DNA of 64,000 nt, from contig JAPXFQ010000393.1 of NCBI GenBank assembly GCA_028564705.1, positions 308,271 through 372,270 of the forward strand, in the 5' to 3' direction. The DNA is from Apricaphanius iberus (taxonomy: Eukaryota; Chordata; Actinopteri; Cyprinodontiformes; Aphaniidae). How positions within the stretch are numbered: the stretch's first letter is position 1; each line of letters opens with the position of its first letter. The notes under the pieces were generated by a model. That model did no database searches and had not been told where the DNA came from. It worked only from the letters and a program-made list of their open reading frames with translations. Positions 44,716-56,157 of this stretch are shown in pieces. The translations under genes and the position numbers were made by a program.

Positions 44716-47700
44716 AGTCACTTTTTACAAAACTACAATAACAACTTGTAAAGAACATGTTAGGCTACTGTTATTGAGTCACAAAGTCCTGAAGGAATAA
44801 TTATACATGTTGGTACAGTTGCTTCTTGCAAAGAAACTGATGCCAGTATAGACCATAGACTGTATATATAAAATATTTATATGTTTTATGTACAGACGAG
44901 GTTCTATGTGTTTTTTTCACCACAAAATCAAATGGACAAAACATGAAACATGGGTCATTCTCTGAATTTGATGCACTTTGGAAAAATTGTTGCATTTTTA
45001 TGAGCATTGCATCTGATGAAGCATTATTTGTTCCTCAGAGAAATATTATTGTTATTTCACCTTAGCCATAATATCTGACTCTTTTATTACATTTTTTTTG
45101 CTATTTTGGTTGTTTTAAAGCAGTTTCTTGTTACAGAGTTGAATGTTTCGGGGTTGAAGATTTTAGCTAAAAGTAGCTAGTCCACACCAGTCAGTGTTTG
45201 GAGCAGCATATAAGCATGAGAAAAACAAGAACTTATTATTTTTTTTCAAGACAATAATAATTTTTTTCAAAAACAATCATAAATATATTTTTGCATGTAA
45301 CATGGTTGAAAGGTTGAGCTTGACAATACTAGATTGATAATAAAAACAATACAATGTACAGTAGGTCAAAAGTATGCTAATACTGGCTAATACTCCCTTT
45401 ACTGTATGAGCAATAAAATACTTAAGTGATGTCACATTCTGGATGGTAGGAAAGCTTCACTGAACACTTTTAAAAAGGAGGAGATTTGTATTCTGTTATG
45501 GGATTGAACAAGACTGGGGGACATGATTAAACTGTACTATTTTATAAATAATTAATTAGTTTTTTTTTTCATATGTTTTTTATTTCGGCTAAAGAAGATA
45601 AGTAAATAATATATTACCAGAAAATAATTCTGGTTAGTCTATTCACATTTATTTTTGAATCACTGAAATAGCAACTTTGGTAAATGGAAACATGCTTATT
45701 TTGCTGACTTCTACTCATTAGAAACCCATAAAATCTTAAAAAACATACATTTTAAAATAAGTTTGTGTGTCATTCTACAAAGGAATATGGTTCTTTCTAT
45801 GTCTTGTTTTAAAATGTTTTTGCGATTTACTTTAAATAGAAATCTTGGTGGTAAACCTGTAGGACACAAAGGGCACCGAATTCAGAGAATCACCCAAAAT
45901 TTTTGCAAATTGCAAAAGTTTTAAAACAGGTGTGAAAGAATGGTGTAAACAAAGAATGCTTACAAAAATGGAAGTGTTAGTTATTTTCGTCAACCAAAAA
46001 AAAGCATTGAAAGAATAAAAGAGACGTCTGGTTTGCCTCTAAATCTTCTATCTTTATGTAAAAGTAAAAAACAAAACAGAAAAGACAAAATAAAAAAGCA
46101 ATTTTAGCAATTACAAAAAAGTATGGTTTAAATATTTATAGTATTAACAACTAAATTCCAACACGGTTAATCACAATTAAACGCTAGATAAAACAATTAC
46201 AAATAAAACAATTGTGTTTTTTTTCAGTGCCATAAAAATAATCCATAAAAAAATAGAAGAAATTGTCTGATAGCCAAGGATATTTTGAATATGGGTCCAA
46301 AGATAAGCATCCGCAAAGATGTCTGGTATCACGAAAATCATTTAGGCAAAGTAAAAGTGCAGCTTTTTCTGTAAACCTAACCTAATGCCTAATATGAAGC
46401 TGTATGAGTAAATCCAATTATGCTATTTTTTATTGCACCCAATCGTTTTAGAGCCTTTTTTTCCATTGAGTTGCACCCTGATTTGGTCTCATCTCACAAT
46501 CTCTTGCAGTATTTTCTATGGTCCTGACAACAAACCTGTATTGGTTGAGAATAGTATTTAAAAAGTACCCAGTGATCAGAACTCTATATTGTATCAGATT
46601 GTGTCTGTAGAAAAATATTTTTTCGCTGCTTCTGATAAACTGACTATTCTGGAGTTCAAACCTCAGACACACTGCTGAATGATTCCGACACTAAGACATC
46701 TTTTTAATATTTAATTTTAATATTTCTTACACGGTTTCAAAGAAGCTAGTCAACATCTACTGTACTACTAATGCTTTAGAATCAGCTTCATGTACTTTTC
46801 TGTCAGGTGGTGGAAATCTTTTTAGGATTCATGCATTCTCAAAACTAGACTGATCCAGAATTTGAAGCAAAAGGAGCACAAGGGCATTGTTACAGTTTGT
46901 TTACTCCACTATTATTTGTATTGCAAAATGCAGACAGATTAGTACAAAGGACTTGTTGTTTGTCTTTATCTCTGCATGATACAGTAGTTACTGTAGACAA
47001 GGCAAATAGGCTGGCTTAGACTTTGTGGGGTTTCCAGCTCTTCTAAAGTCTACAGAAGCTTATTCTATCCAATGACTCAATGTGTTTTGCCATTCCACTA
47101 AATATAACTTTATACCCAAGTTGACACTTTGATAAAAACATAAAGTCCCCCAAAAAGCTATTTTCTACTGATAGAAGATAAGCCTTTATTGTGAACTAAA
47201 CTATAACCCACAACTTGAATTTGCATGCATTTCACCTCTCTTCTAGCAAAAAGAAAAATGCGATGTTTCCTTGACAAGGTTTAAGGCTCATGATTTAATA
47301 TAAGAAATGAAAATTATATAAAAATCTGGTCAAAAAACAAACAAACAACGAAATTTGGTTTGATCTACAAACTAAATAAAGATGGAAGAATAGCCAAAGA
47401 CAAACAATCTTCTCTGCTTTATAATGTGCTGCGGAGCACCCGAAGGTTATGCCTTCAAGAGCGTTCCAGGAGGGCCTGTTTGCTGTGGAGTCTTCCCCCA
47501 CTGTCATCCAGTTGGGCAAGTGTAAATGGTCCACCTGCTGCTGTCAGTTCTCTGCTTTCCTTTTACTTGAAGCAGCTGTCATCCCAAAAGATCCTGATGA
47601 CCGAGCCAGCTGGGCAGAATGTTAGCATGTCTCTCCCTTGCTAACCCTTTAAATATCTTCCACACAGTTCACAGCCTTTAAATTTAGACAACACATGAGG

Positions 47701-47826
47701 CAAAGTCTCTAAGGCTGAAGTTAAAGTCAGACGCTTCCCACTTTGCTCTGTTTCCAACTCTGGACAAAACAGAATTTTTTCTGTCATCTCAATATCAGCA
47801 AAGGGAATAAACAATACATTGACGGT
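44716..47826. other. frmd4b-lmod3 intergenic region and lmod3 leader
   Basis: AT-rich DNA with no recognised exon or mobile element. The last few hundred bases must include the lmod3 promoter and 5' UTR. The 94-codon frame at 47360..47644 has no family likeness. Frames extended upstream of 47827 begin at TTG, not ATG. Confidence 0.5.
47098..47107 (+). promoter_or_regulatory. possible MEF2 site upstream of lmod3
   Basis: CTAAATATAA matches the MEF2 consensus YTA(A/T)4TAR at all ten positions and lies about 730 bp before the lmod3 start. MEF2 and SRF are known to control LMOD genes in muscle. One such match is expected by chance in DNA this AT-rich. Confidence 0.25.
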
Positions 47827-50800
47827 ATGTCTGATAACAGAGACAGTGAGGATCTTAATGAGGAGGATATTGATGAAGATGCAATCTTGGCAATGCTATC
47901 GCCTGAGGAGCTCCAGGAGCTCCAAAGTGAGATGGACGTTATCATTGCTCCAGATGAAAATGTACCTGTGGGACAAAGACAGAAGGACCAGACTGAGAAA
48001 CCTCCGACAGGAACATTCGATCACAGGTCTCTGGTTGATTATCTCTACTGGGAGAAAGAGTCAAAACGTATGCTTGAAGAGGAAAGGGTTCCTGCTACTC
48101 TGCTACCCAGTGAGGTAAGAGCTCAAATTCTCAGAGGTTTATAATGTTCTTTCGACTTTAGTCCAGGATGTAAAATGTCAGTCAGTGAGAAGTGCTAATT
48201 TTGCAGCTCCTGTTTTAATGTCCTGATTTGCTACTTTTAGAAAATCTTAGAAGAAGAAGCTGGAAAAAAAGAGAAAGAAGAAAACTCGGATGTCAAATAT
48301 GTGTATGAAGTGATAGAAGAAATCATTGAGGAAGATGCCACTGACTATCCAGATGGTGTGGAAATTATAGAAGAGATAATTGAGGAAATAATTGAAGAAG
48401 ATGAAGGAGAGGTTGAAAAGGACAAAGTGACTGATGTTAAAAATGAAACTCCAGAGAAAGTAGCTTTGAAATTCAGCCCTGTGAACACAGAGAATGAAGT
48501 ATCACCCTCAAATAACACAGAAAAAGCTTCTGGAAATGCCACAGTGGACAGCCAGTCTGTTTCAGACTCTAACGTGACTGTTGAAGCTAATGAAGATAAA
48601 GAAGAAAATGCAAATGAAGATTGTTTGATTCCCCAAGAGACTCCAGAAGTGCCAGAAACAAGTGAAACCAATGATAATTTCCCAAAAAGAGAACAGATAA
48701 AAGTGAACAAGTTAAAAATCCCAACGTTTGCTCTTAATAATATCAAAATGACATCAAGGCCTTCAGGGAATGAGACAAACTTGGAGTCAACTCTTGACAA
48801 AATCCGTAACAACAATCCTTCTGTTACTGAGGTCAACCTCAATAACATAGAAAACATTCCTAAGGAAATGCTCGTGGACTACGTGAATGCCCTGAAAAAG
48901 AACAAACACGTCAAAACGTTCAGTATAGCGAACACAGGTGCTGATGAAAACATTGCCTTCAACCTGGCTAACATGTTAAGAGAAAATCGCAGCATTACCA
49001 CTTTGAATATTGAGTCCAACTTTATAACTGGAAAAGGAATTGTTGCCATCATCCGCTGCCTCCAGTTCAATGAGACCCTCACAGAACTTCGCTTTCACAA
49101 CCAGAGACATATGTTGGGTCACCATGCTGAGATGGAGATCTCTCGTCTGCTCAAGGCAAACAACACCCTTCTGAAGATAGGCTACCACTTTGAGCAACCA
49201 GGGCCAAGGATGGTTGTGACCAACATCTTAACAAGGAATCTTGACCGTCAGAGGCAGCTGAGGAAGGAGGAGCAGAGGCAGCAGCAGGTCAAGGAGCAGA
49301 GGCAAATGATGCAGATGTACGAGAACAGTCTAAATCTGCCTCCTGGTTTACTTCAGATGTTGGGATACATACCACCGCTTGAGCTCCTACAGCAGCATGG
49401 ACCTGTTCCACCTATGCCAGAACAAAACAGCATCGTCCAAACACAGCATCAGAGTGAGCAGCCAGAGCCAAATAAAAATTTGAAACACAACAGCATTCCC
49501 AAACAGCCCAGTGCAGAACCATCAAACCCATTAAAAAATATTCAGTTAAAAAGAACTCCCAAGAAACGGGATCCCTTCCTGGACCTGGACCCAAGAGAAG
49601 ACAGGAGATCAGAGAAACCAAGTTTCCAACTGAGAAAGACTCCCAAAGAAAAAGATAGAGGCAATAGAGAGATGGCGGGTGAAAAGGCTAACCTGAATGA
49701 TGTGATAAAGACTTTGAAACCCATCCCCCGCAGACGATTACCTCCAAAGGTTGATCTCACGCCGCGTGATCAGCTCCTAAGTGAGATCAAAAAGAGCAAT
49801 GTGGCATATCTCAAATCTGTGAGTATCTGAGAAATAATGCTATAGAGAATGTCAAGTGTGAGAGCATGCTACGCCTTAGTTCAGTATCAAAATTGATTTT
49901 GAAGTTAGTCTATTCAGTTTACTTGTACAATGTCAATTAGTAACAAAATCCTCTTAAGGGAATTTACAAGATGGTCAGATCCAGTTTCTAAAGTATTGAA
50001 TGTCTTGTTTATTTTCACTGAAGTTCTATGAAGCTATTACCATTGGTAGATTCTTTGCATCTAAACAGTGTAGATGGTTTGAAGAAAAGTGTAGAAACAT
50101 TCAGAGCAGTTGAGAGCTAAAGGCTAATCAGACAGGAATATCGTTAAGTATGCTACTTATGCAAAGTTGCAACAGAGTATTAGGGCCATTGTAGACAAAA
50201 GAAAAAATATTTTTGAGCAAATTTCCATCCATAAATACTCAGAAAATTTCCTGAGTAAGTCAAAAGTCATTTCAATACAATTAAACATTCCAAACAGTTA
50301 AAAGTTTTCTATTAAAGGAATCCCAGCAGATTGTGATGAGACATTGATGTGAGGTTGTGCCCGGATCATGCAAACTCCAACCACAGTAATTCTTCCACAA
50401 TCCCTTATACAGACAGACAGTGGAGAGGAAAAACTCCCCTTTAAATGCATAAATATGCAATATTTAAACGAAGATATTTTCAAGAAGACTAAATTTATCA
50501 GAAAAAACACTGAATTTTGCTCAGATTTTGTGACAGAAAATCCCAGTACGATAAAATTGAACGCCTGATTTAAGTGTTACATTTACAAGATGCCCGTCTG
50601 GATAGTTTTGAAACTGTAAGTGGTTCATTTGGGTGCAATGAGGCCATGAACCCCTACAATAGGAGAGCGCCTTCTGTGAAGAAGAAGCTGCAACATGAAT
50701 GCATCCAGGTTTCAGGTCTCAGTGTGCAAGTGTATAACTTGTGCAGCCATGTTGCAGGTTCATCCTCAGCATCTGTCCCGTTCAAGTCATGTTTGAGGCC

Positions 50801-51652
50801 GAGATAAGTTGTTCTGATGTGGGAAAAAAGCCACATGTAGTTACCATTTAGAGTTTTGAACATTTCCAGATGCATGGTAATTTAAAACCTAAATCTTACA
50901 TGAGTGGCATTTTCTATCAGAAATAATTGATTTAAAATATCAATAAACTTCATAACATAGCATGAATCTTGTTAATCTTCAAAGCTTTTTCTGATATCTG
51001 AGTTCCCCCCCCGAAATGTCAGATTTTACAAAGTCAGAAAATATTTTATTTTAAATAAAGAAAATGTATGACTTTAATCACTAACGTTTTTTTCTGGGAA
51101 ACATTTAACATTAATGTCAATATTTCTGAGGTTTTCTTGAGTGGAAATGTACTCAAAAACATGTGCCATTTGTCTACAATGGCCCCGATACTTCAGCTAA
51201 TCAGGTGCACTGATACAGCCTGGCAATATAATTTAGTGACAGAGGTCTACATTGTTTGGCTGAGAAAACAGAGAAAGCTACCAATGGTCTATTATGACAG
51301 ATTAAACATCCCTCTGGCAAGAACATTTCCGCTTTGAGTTTAATTAATCAAAATTGAGCTAAAACGATGGAGTACATCTGATTAGCTGTTAGCCTTCCAC
51401 CACAGTGAGGATTTCATCACTTTTCTTCAAACTCACACCAATATGAAGTATGTTAACGGGTAAGTTAACTATTACCCATTATAACTTCACAAACTTCTTC
51501 TTCTTCAAAAACAAAACAAAACTATGCCTCCATATAAAAATCTGAAATTTACAGTTAATAAATTAAACCTTTTATCTTTTTTTTTCTTGTGTTGTCACTT
51601 GCAGGTGCCACTCCCAAAAGCCCTGGAATCAAGTGAAACAAGTCTCATTTGA
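47827..51652 (+). CDS. lmod3: leiomodin-3, 3 coding exons, 637 aa
   Basis: LMOD3 nucleates and caps actin at thin-filament pointed ends in skeletal muscle. Exons: 47827-48114, 48241-49818, 51605-51652, all phase 0, 638 codons with TGA. Residues 1-96 hold the N-terminal tropomyosin/actin-binding part ([34 protein letters not shown]). Residues about 117-156 are an acidic run with repeated IIEE units. The tropomodulin-type leucine-rich domain is about 280-430 ([43 protein letters not shown]). A Pro/Gln linker follows, then a C-terminal WH2 ([20 protein letters not shown], from about 603). LMOD3 is favoured over LMOD1/2 by these blocks and by the frmd4b neighbour. It is longer than human (about 560 aa), mainly in the acidic and linker parts. 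The ATG at 47827 is the only in-frame ATG near the N-terminus. Confidence 0.95.
49819..51604 (+). other. lmod3: lmod3 intron 2
   Basis: The intron starts with GTGAGT inside the WH2 coding segment and ends TTGCAG. It contains no recognised repeat family or exon. Reading through the donor gives a stop after three codons, so intron retention would give a protein without the last 15 residues. Confidence 0.75.
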
Positions 51653-52517
51653 CTCAACTTCAGCTATGCTTTCACAGTATTATTACAGCGCATTATTTTA
51701 CTGACAGTTCATATTGTTCACTGTACATCCACCACCCTACAGAGTGAGCTATATAATCTCCACACAAGAAGAAAATGAGCTTGCTTTTGTTTCACAACCT
51801 TGTTTTCTCACTTAAATGCTTAAAACTAAATGAAAACAATGAAATGTTTAAAGACAAAACACAATGATGTCTTTTTACCCAAACAAAGTATTCTAATTTC
51901 ATAAAATGCCCTCTAGCTGAAGATGCTTTAGTCATTTTTTGTTAAGGTGTATGATGAATGCTTAGTACTCTCCAGGGATACCCAGGTACACCTCCAGGGA
52001 AAATCTTTATTTACTTATTAGATTTTACATTTTACAACTTTGAGATACTGCCTGCATGTATCACCAAATATTAATGATGTTTTCAACTGTTAAGCCAGAC
52101 TTGAACTTAAAAACACTGTTTCTTTTAAACACAAAGTAAACACCTGAAAGGATTCTATAAATAGGACCTTTCTTTATTTCATTAATGATTTTCTTTCATA
52201 TACAGAAAATGTAAGAATGATGAACAACATCTTTACTTATCGTTATAGCCATACCATGATTGTGCAAATTAAGTTAACCTTATACAGGCCACATATGTTT
52301 GCCTCTGAGGTGCCAAGTAATTTCCTCACTTGGTTTTAAATAAGGAAAAAGTCGGATATAAATTTTACATAGTGTGTATGTAGCATCTATAACACATTCA
52401 AATCTCCTATGTGTCATCTATAAATGTAACATGCATAGCATTCAGTCTGTGTGCTTTCAAAAACAGAAAAACAATATAAGTTAATTGTCAGCGTAAGCAG
52501 TATATAATAGATACATA
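51653..52517 (+). other. lmod3: lmod3 3' UTR and flank up to the tandem array
   Basis: AT-rich non-coding sequence between the lmod3 stop and the first array unit. No canonical AATAAA with a downstream GT element was found, so the 3' end of lmod3 is not defined. It may lie in or beyond the array, or use a variant signal. Confidence 0.4.
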
Positions 52518-54000
52518 CTAGAAAATTTCAGGAAATTTAGAGAAGGGACGGCCACGGTGTGCATGCTAATGCTAACTAGCATGCTAATGCTAATGTTAGC
52601 TAACATGTTGGCATTACTATAAACCCATTCAGTACCAAAATATAGTCAAAAAGCTCAAATTAGCTAAAATGCTAACAAGAGCTAGCATGCTAATGCTAAC
52701 TAGCATGCTAATGCTAGCTAACATGTTGGCAATACTATAAACCCATTCAGTACCAAAATATAGTCAAAAAGCTAAAATTAGCTAAAATGCTAACAACAGC
52801 TAGCATGCTAATGCTAACTAGCATGCTAATGCTAGCTAACATGTTGGCATTACTATAATCCCATTCAGTACAAAAATATAGTCAAAAAGCTAAAATTAGC
52901 TAAAATGCTAGCAACAGCTAGCATGGTAATGCTAACTAGCATGCTAATGCTAGCTAAGATGTTGGCATTAGTATTAATAGGATTAGTATGAAAATATACT
53001 GAAAAAGCTGAAATCAACTAAAATGCATACAAGTGCAATGTAGTACTGTGTATAACATAGGGATTTTGGTTCCAGCTTTCAAACAAGAAAAAAAAAAATT
53101 TTGCTCCCCCTGGGATTCGAACCCACTACCTCTTGCATTGTATTCCTGTTCCTTCGCTTAGACTTTTTCATTCAAAAGTGCGCCGAACAAATCGTTCCCA
53201 TTCGAAAACCGTACAAGGTATCGGAAGAATTCTTGAAGTGTGAGCGAGATATATCATTTCTCTTCGTTCATGCCAAAGCAGAAGTCTCTACCTTATTCAC
53301 AGTCCGAGAGGGAGCGAGAGAAAAATGACTAAGAACATCTCTCTGGCTGATGATAAACTATAGGCGAAAAGCCCTAAAACTGGGTTCCACTTTGAGCGAT
53401 CTAGAGCTCGCTGAGAGAAAACCGTGCGACATAGGACAATTTTGAAATGATCCTGAGAATCACAAAGGGCGGCTCTATTTCATGACCGAAAATCATGTCA
53501 CTAGTGCGAAATATGTGGCCGTGACGTCGAGTTAAATTTTTATGAGGACCTTCCAAAAGTTCATCACTCCAGACTCTGCTTAACGACCTGCTCCACTCTA
53601 AAAATCATCATTTGGGAAAACTTTGGGTCGAACAAAGTCAGATTGCGACAAAACCGTAACAGCTATCGACATGCGGTCTTCAATGCTGAACACAGCACGG
53701 ACGTGGCTATAATCTGAATTTTTAATGGATTTTTTAGGTTATTGTATGGCTACACAGTAAATCTTCAAAAATAGTGGATTTTCATGATTTTTGGCCGTTT
53801 TTCCATTAATTTCCTATGGGGATTTTGGGCATTTTTTGGCTTGGTTTTTCGCTTATTACGTCGCCATGGTAACTCCAATCGCTTATAAAAGTAATAGCCC
53901 GGATGTCGCGATCGAGCCGGTCGTTTTGATGTATATATTGTGGGGGTGCACGCTACGGTACGACCCGCATTAACGGTGGCGGAAGAATAATAAATAATAA
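52518..54000. repeat. array unit 1 (internally deleted)
   Basis: It has four 118-bp subrepeats (reference points 52610, 52728, 52846, 52964), then jumps near 53157 directly from the tRNA-like block to CTTAGACTTTTTCATTC. About 650 bp present in the other units is therefore missing, including segment A. This is the unit nearest lmod3. Confidence 0.85.
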
Positions 54001-54595
54001 CTAGAAAATTTCAGGAAATTCAGAGAAGGGACGGCTACGGTGTGCATGCTAATGTTAGCTAACATGTTGGCATTACTATAAACCCATTCAGTACCAAAAT
54101 ATAGTCAAAAAGCTAAAATTAGCTAAAATGCTAACAACAGCTAGCATGCTAATGCTAACTAGCATGCTAATGCTAGCTAACATGTTGGCATTACTATAAT
54201 CCCATTCAGTAAAAAAATATAGTCAAAAAGCTAAAATTAGCTAAAATGCTAGCAACAGCTAGCATGGTAATGCTAACTAGCATGCTAATGCTAGCTAAGA
54301 TGTTGGCATTAGTATTAATAGGATTAGTATGAATATATACTGAAAAAGCTGAAATCAACTAAAATGCATACAAGTGCAATGTAGTACTGTGTATAACATA
54401 GGGATTTTGGTTCCAGCTTTCAAACAAGAAAAAAAAAAATTTTGCTCCCCCTGGGATTCGAACCCACTACCTCTTGCATTGTATTCCTGTTCCTTCACAG
54501 TTACTCTACAACATCAGTTATACATCATTGAGTTTTAGGCCATATGATCTCTTGTCTCGTCTCCCAGTTCAGCTTTCAGCAAAGAAAAATTATTT

Positions 54596-54665
54596 GCTGC
54601 TCGCTCCTGGATTTAAACCCATTACCTCTGGGATGCAAACCCTCTTCCTTAACCACTACGCCATC
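54596..54665 (-). repeat. antisense tRNA-like sequence, array unit 2
   Basis: On the minus strand an A box TGGCGTAGTGG and a B-box-like block (here GGTTTAAATCC) are spaced as in tRNA genes. Between them a TTTGCAT loop is closed by GGG/CCC and would place anticodon TGC. The arms do not fold cleanly, so it is a tRNA-derived (SINE-type) relic, not a tRNA gene. Confidence 0.6.
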
Positions 54666-56060
54666 TGAACATACATATAACATTGACTTTTAGGCCATAT
54701 GTTCTGTTGTCTCCTCTCCATGTTCAGAGTGTTAAACAGCTGCGAACGAACCTTTCCCATTCGAAAACTATAGCAGCTATCAGGAAAATTATTGGAGTGT
54801 TAGCGAATTTTATCCTTTGTGTTCAATTATTTCAAAGCACAACTCTCTATCTTATTCACAGATGAAATGGTACAGGCAGACAGGGGGACTGAGAAAGACA
54901 CAGACATGGTCAGAAAGACAAAGACAGATGGACTGACACATGGACTTGTTTGTAGTACATCTCTCTATAGTCCGGCATACATAACCTGTGTTTATAAGGG
55001 GGGTTTAAATAGCCTTCAATTGGTATATAGACTGTGGAATGAACTTTAGTGAACTCTGATCAAAGGTGCTCCGTTTCCCCAGCAACAAGTGTGAGTGAAA
55101 ACTGCAGCAGCTGCAGACACTTTAGAATGATTAACAGCTTAGATTTAGACTTTTTCATTAAAAAGTGCGCCGAACAAATCGTTCCCATTCGAAAACCGTA
55201 CAAGGTATCGGAAAAATTCTTGAAGTGTGAGCGCGATGTATCATTTGTCTTCGTTCATGCCAAAGCAGAAGTCTCTACCTTATTCACAGTCCGAGAGGGA
55301 GCGAGAGAAAAATGACTAAGAACATCTCTCTGGCTGAGATCATGCTGAGCAGCCACAATGATAACGTATGGGAGAAAAGCCCTTAAACTGGGTTCCACTT
55401 TGAGCGATCTAGAGCTCGCTGAGAGAAAACCGTGCGACATAGGGAAATTTTGAAATGATCCTGAGAATCACAAAGGGCGGCTCTATTTCATGACCGAAAA
55501 TCATTTCACTAGTGCGAAATATGTGGCCGTGACGTCGAGTTAAATTTTGATGAGGACCTTCCAAAAGTTCATCACTCCACACTCTGCTTAACGAGCTGCT
55601 CCTACTCTAAAAATGTACTGATTTTGACAAACTTTTGGGTCGAACAGAAGTCAAAATTGTGACAATAACCGTAACAGCTTATCGACCTGCGGTCTTACAA
55701 TTCTGAACACAGCACGTACTGGCCTACAATCTGAATTCCGAAAAGGTGTTGCTATTTTTATTGTATGGTGACACATAAATCATCAACAAATAGGTGATAT
55801 TTCATGGTTTTTGACTCCTTTTCCCATGATCCATTTCCTATGGTTGATTTTGGGCTTCTTTTTGCGTGTGTTTTTTCGCTTATTACCGCCCATGGTAACA
55901 CCAATCGCCAATAAAAGGTAATAAGCCCGGAATGTCGTTAGCGAGCCGTCGTTTTGATAGTATAATATGGGGGTGTGCACTCGTACGGTATGACCCGCAT
56001 TAACGGTGGCGGAAGAAAAATAAATAAATAATAAGAGTCCAGTTTAGAGGTGAATAGTAA

Positions 56061-56156
56061 TAAGGGACTGCCCATGCAATTGCATGGAGGCAGTGCAATA
56101 CATTGCTTTGCAATGGATTTGCACTGCCTCCATGCATTGCATTGGGCCGTCCCTTA
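56061..56156. mobile_element. 96-bp foldback (MITE-like) element, copy 1
   Basis: It begins TAAGGGACTGCCCATGCAAT and ends ATTGGGCCGTCCCTTA. The arms TTGCATGGAGGCAGTGCAA and TTGCACTGCCTCCATGCA pair over most of their length around a TACATTGCTTTGCAATGG centre. It is preceded by GAGTCCAGTTTAGAGGTGAA and flanked by AGTAA / ACTAG. The short arms and lack of coding sequence suggest a MITE-like or hairpin repeat. Confidence 0.65.
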
Positions 56157-56157
56157 A

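Larger units (their letters stand above)
54001..56157. repeat. array unit 2, ending in a foldback element
   Basis: It has about three 118-bp subrepeats and all later parts: segment A from 54741, segment B from 55166. The stretch 55600..55990 carries many single-base indels against the other units. A foldback element (56061..56156) lies between its end and unit 3. Confidence 0.85.

Noticed and set aside
47743..47826. 28-residue N-terminal extension of lmod3
   Set aside because: The extended frame begins at TTG, not ATG, and the residues do not resemble leiomodins; [18 protein letters not shown] matches the family start.
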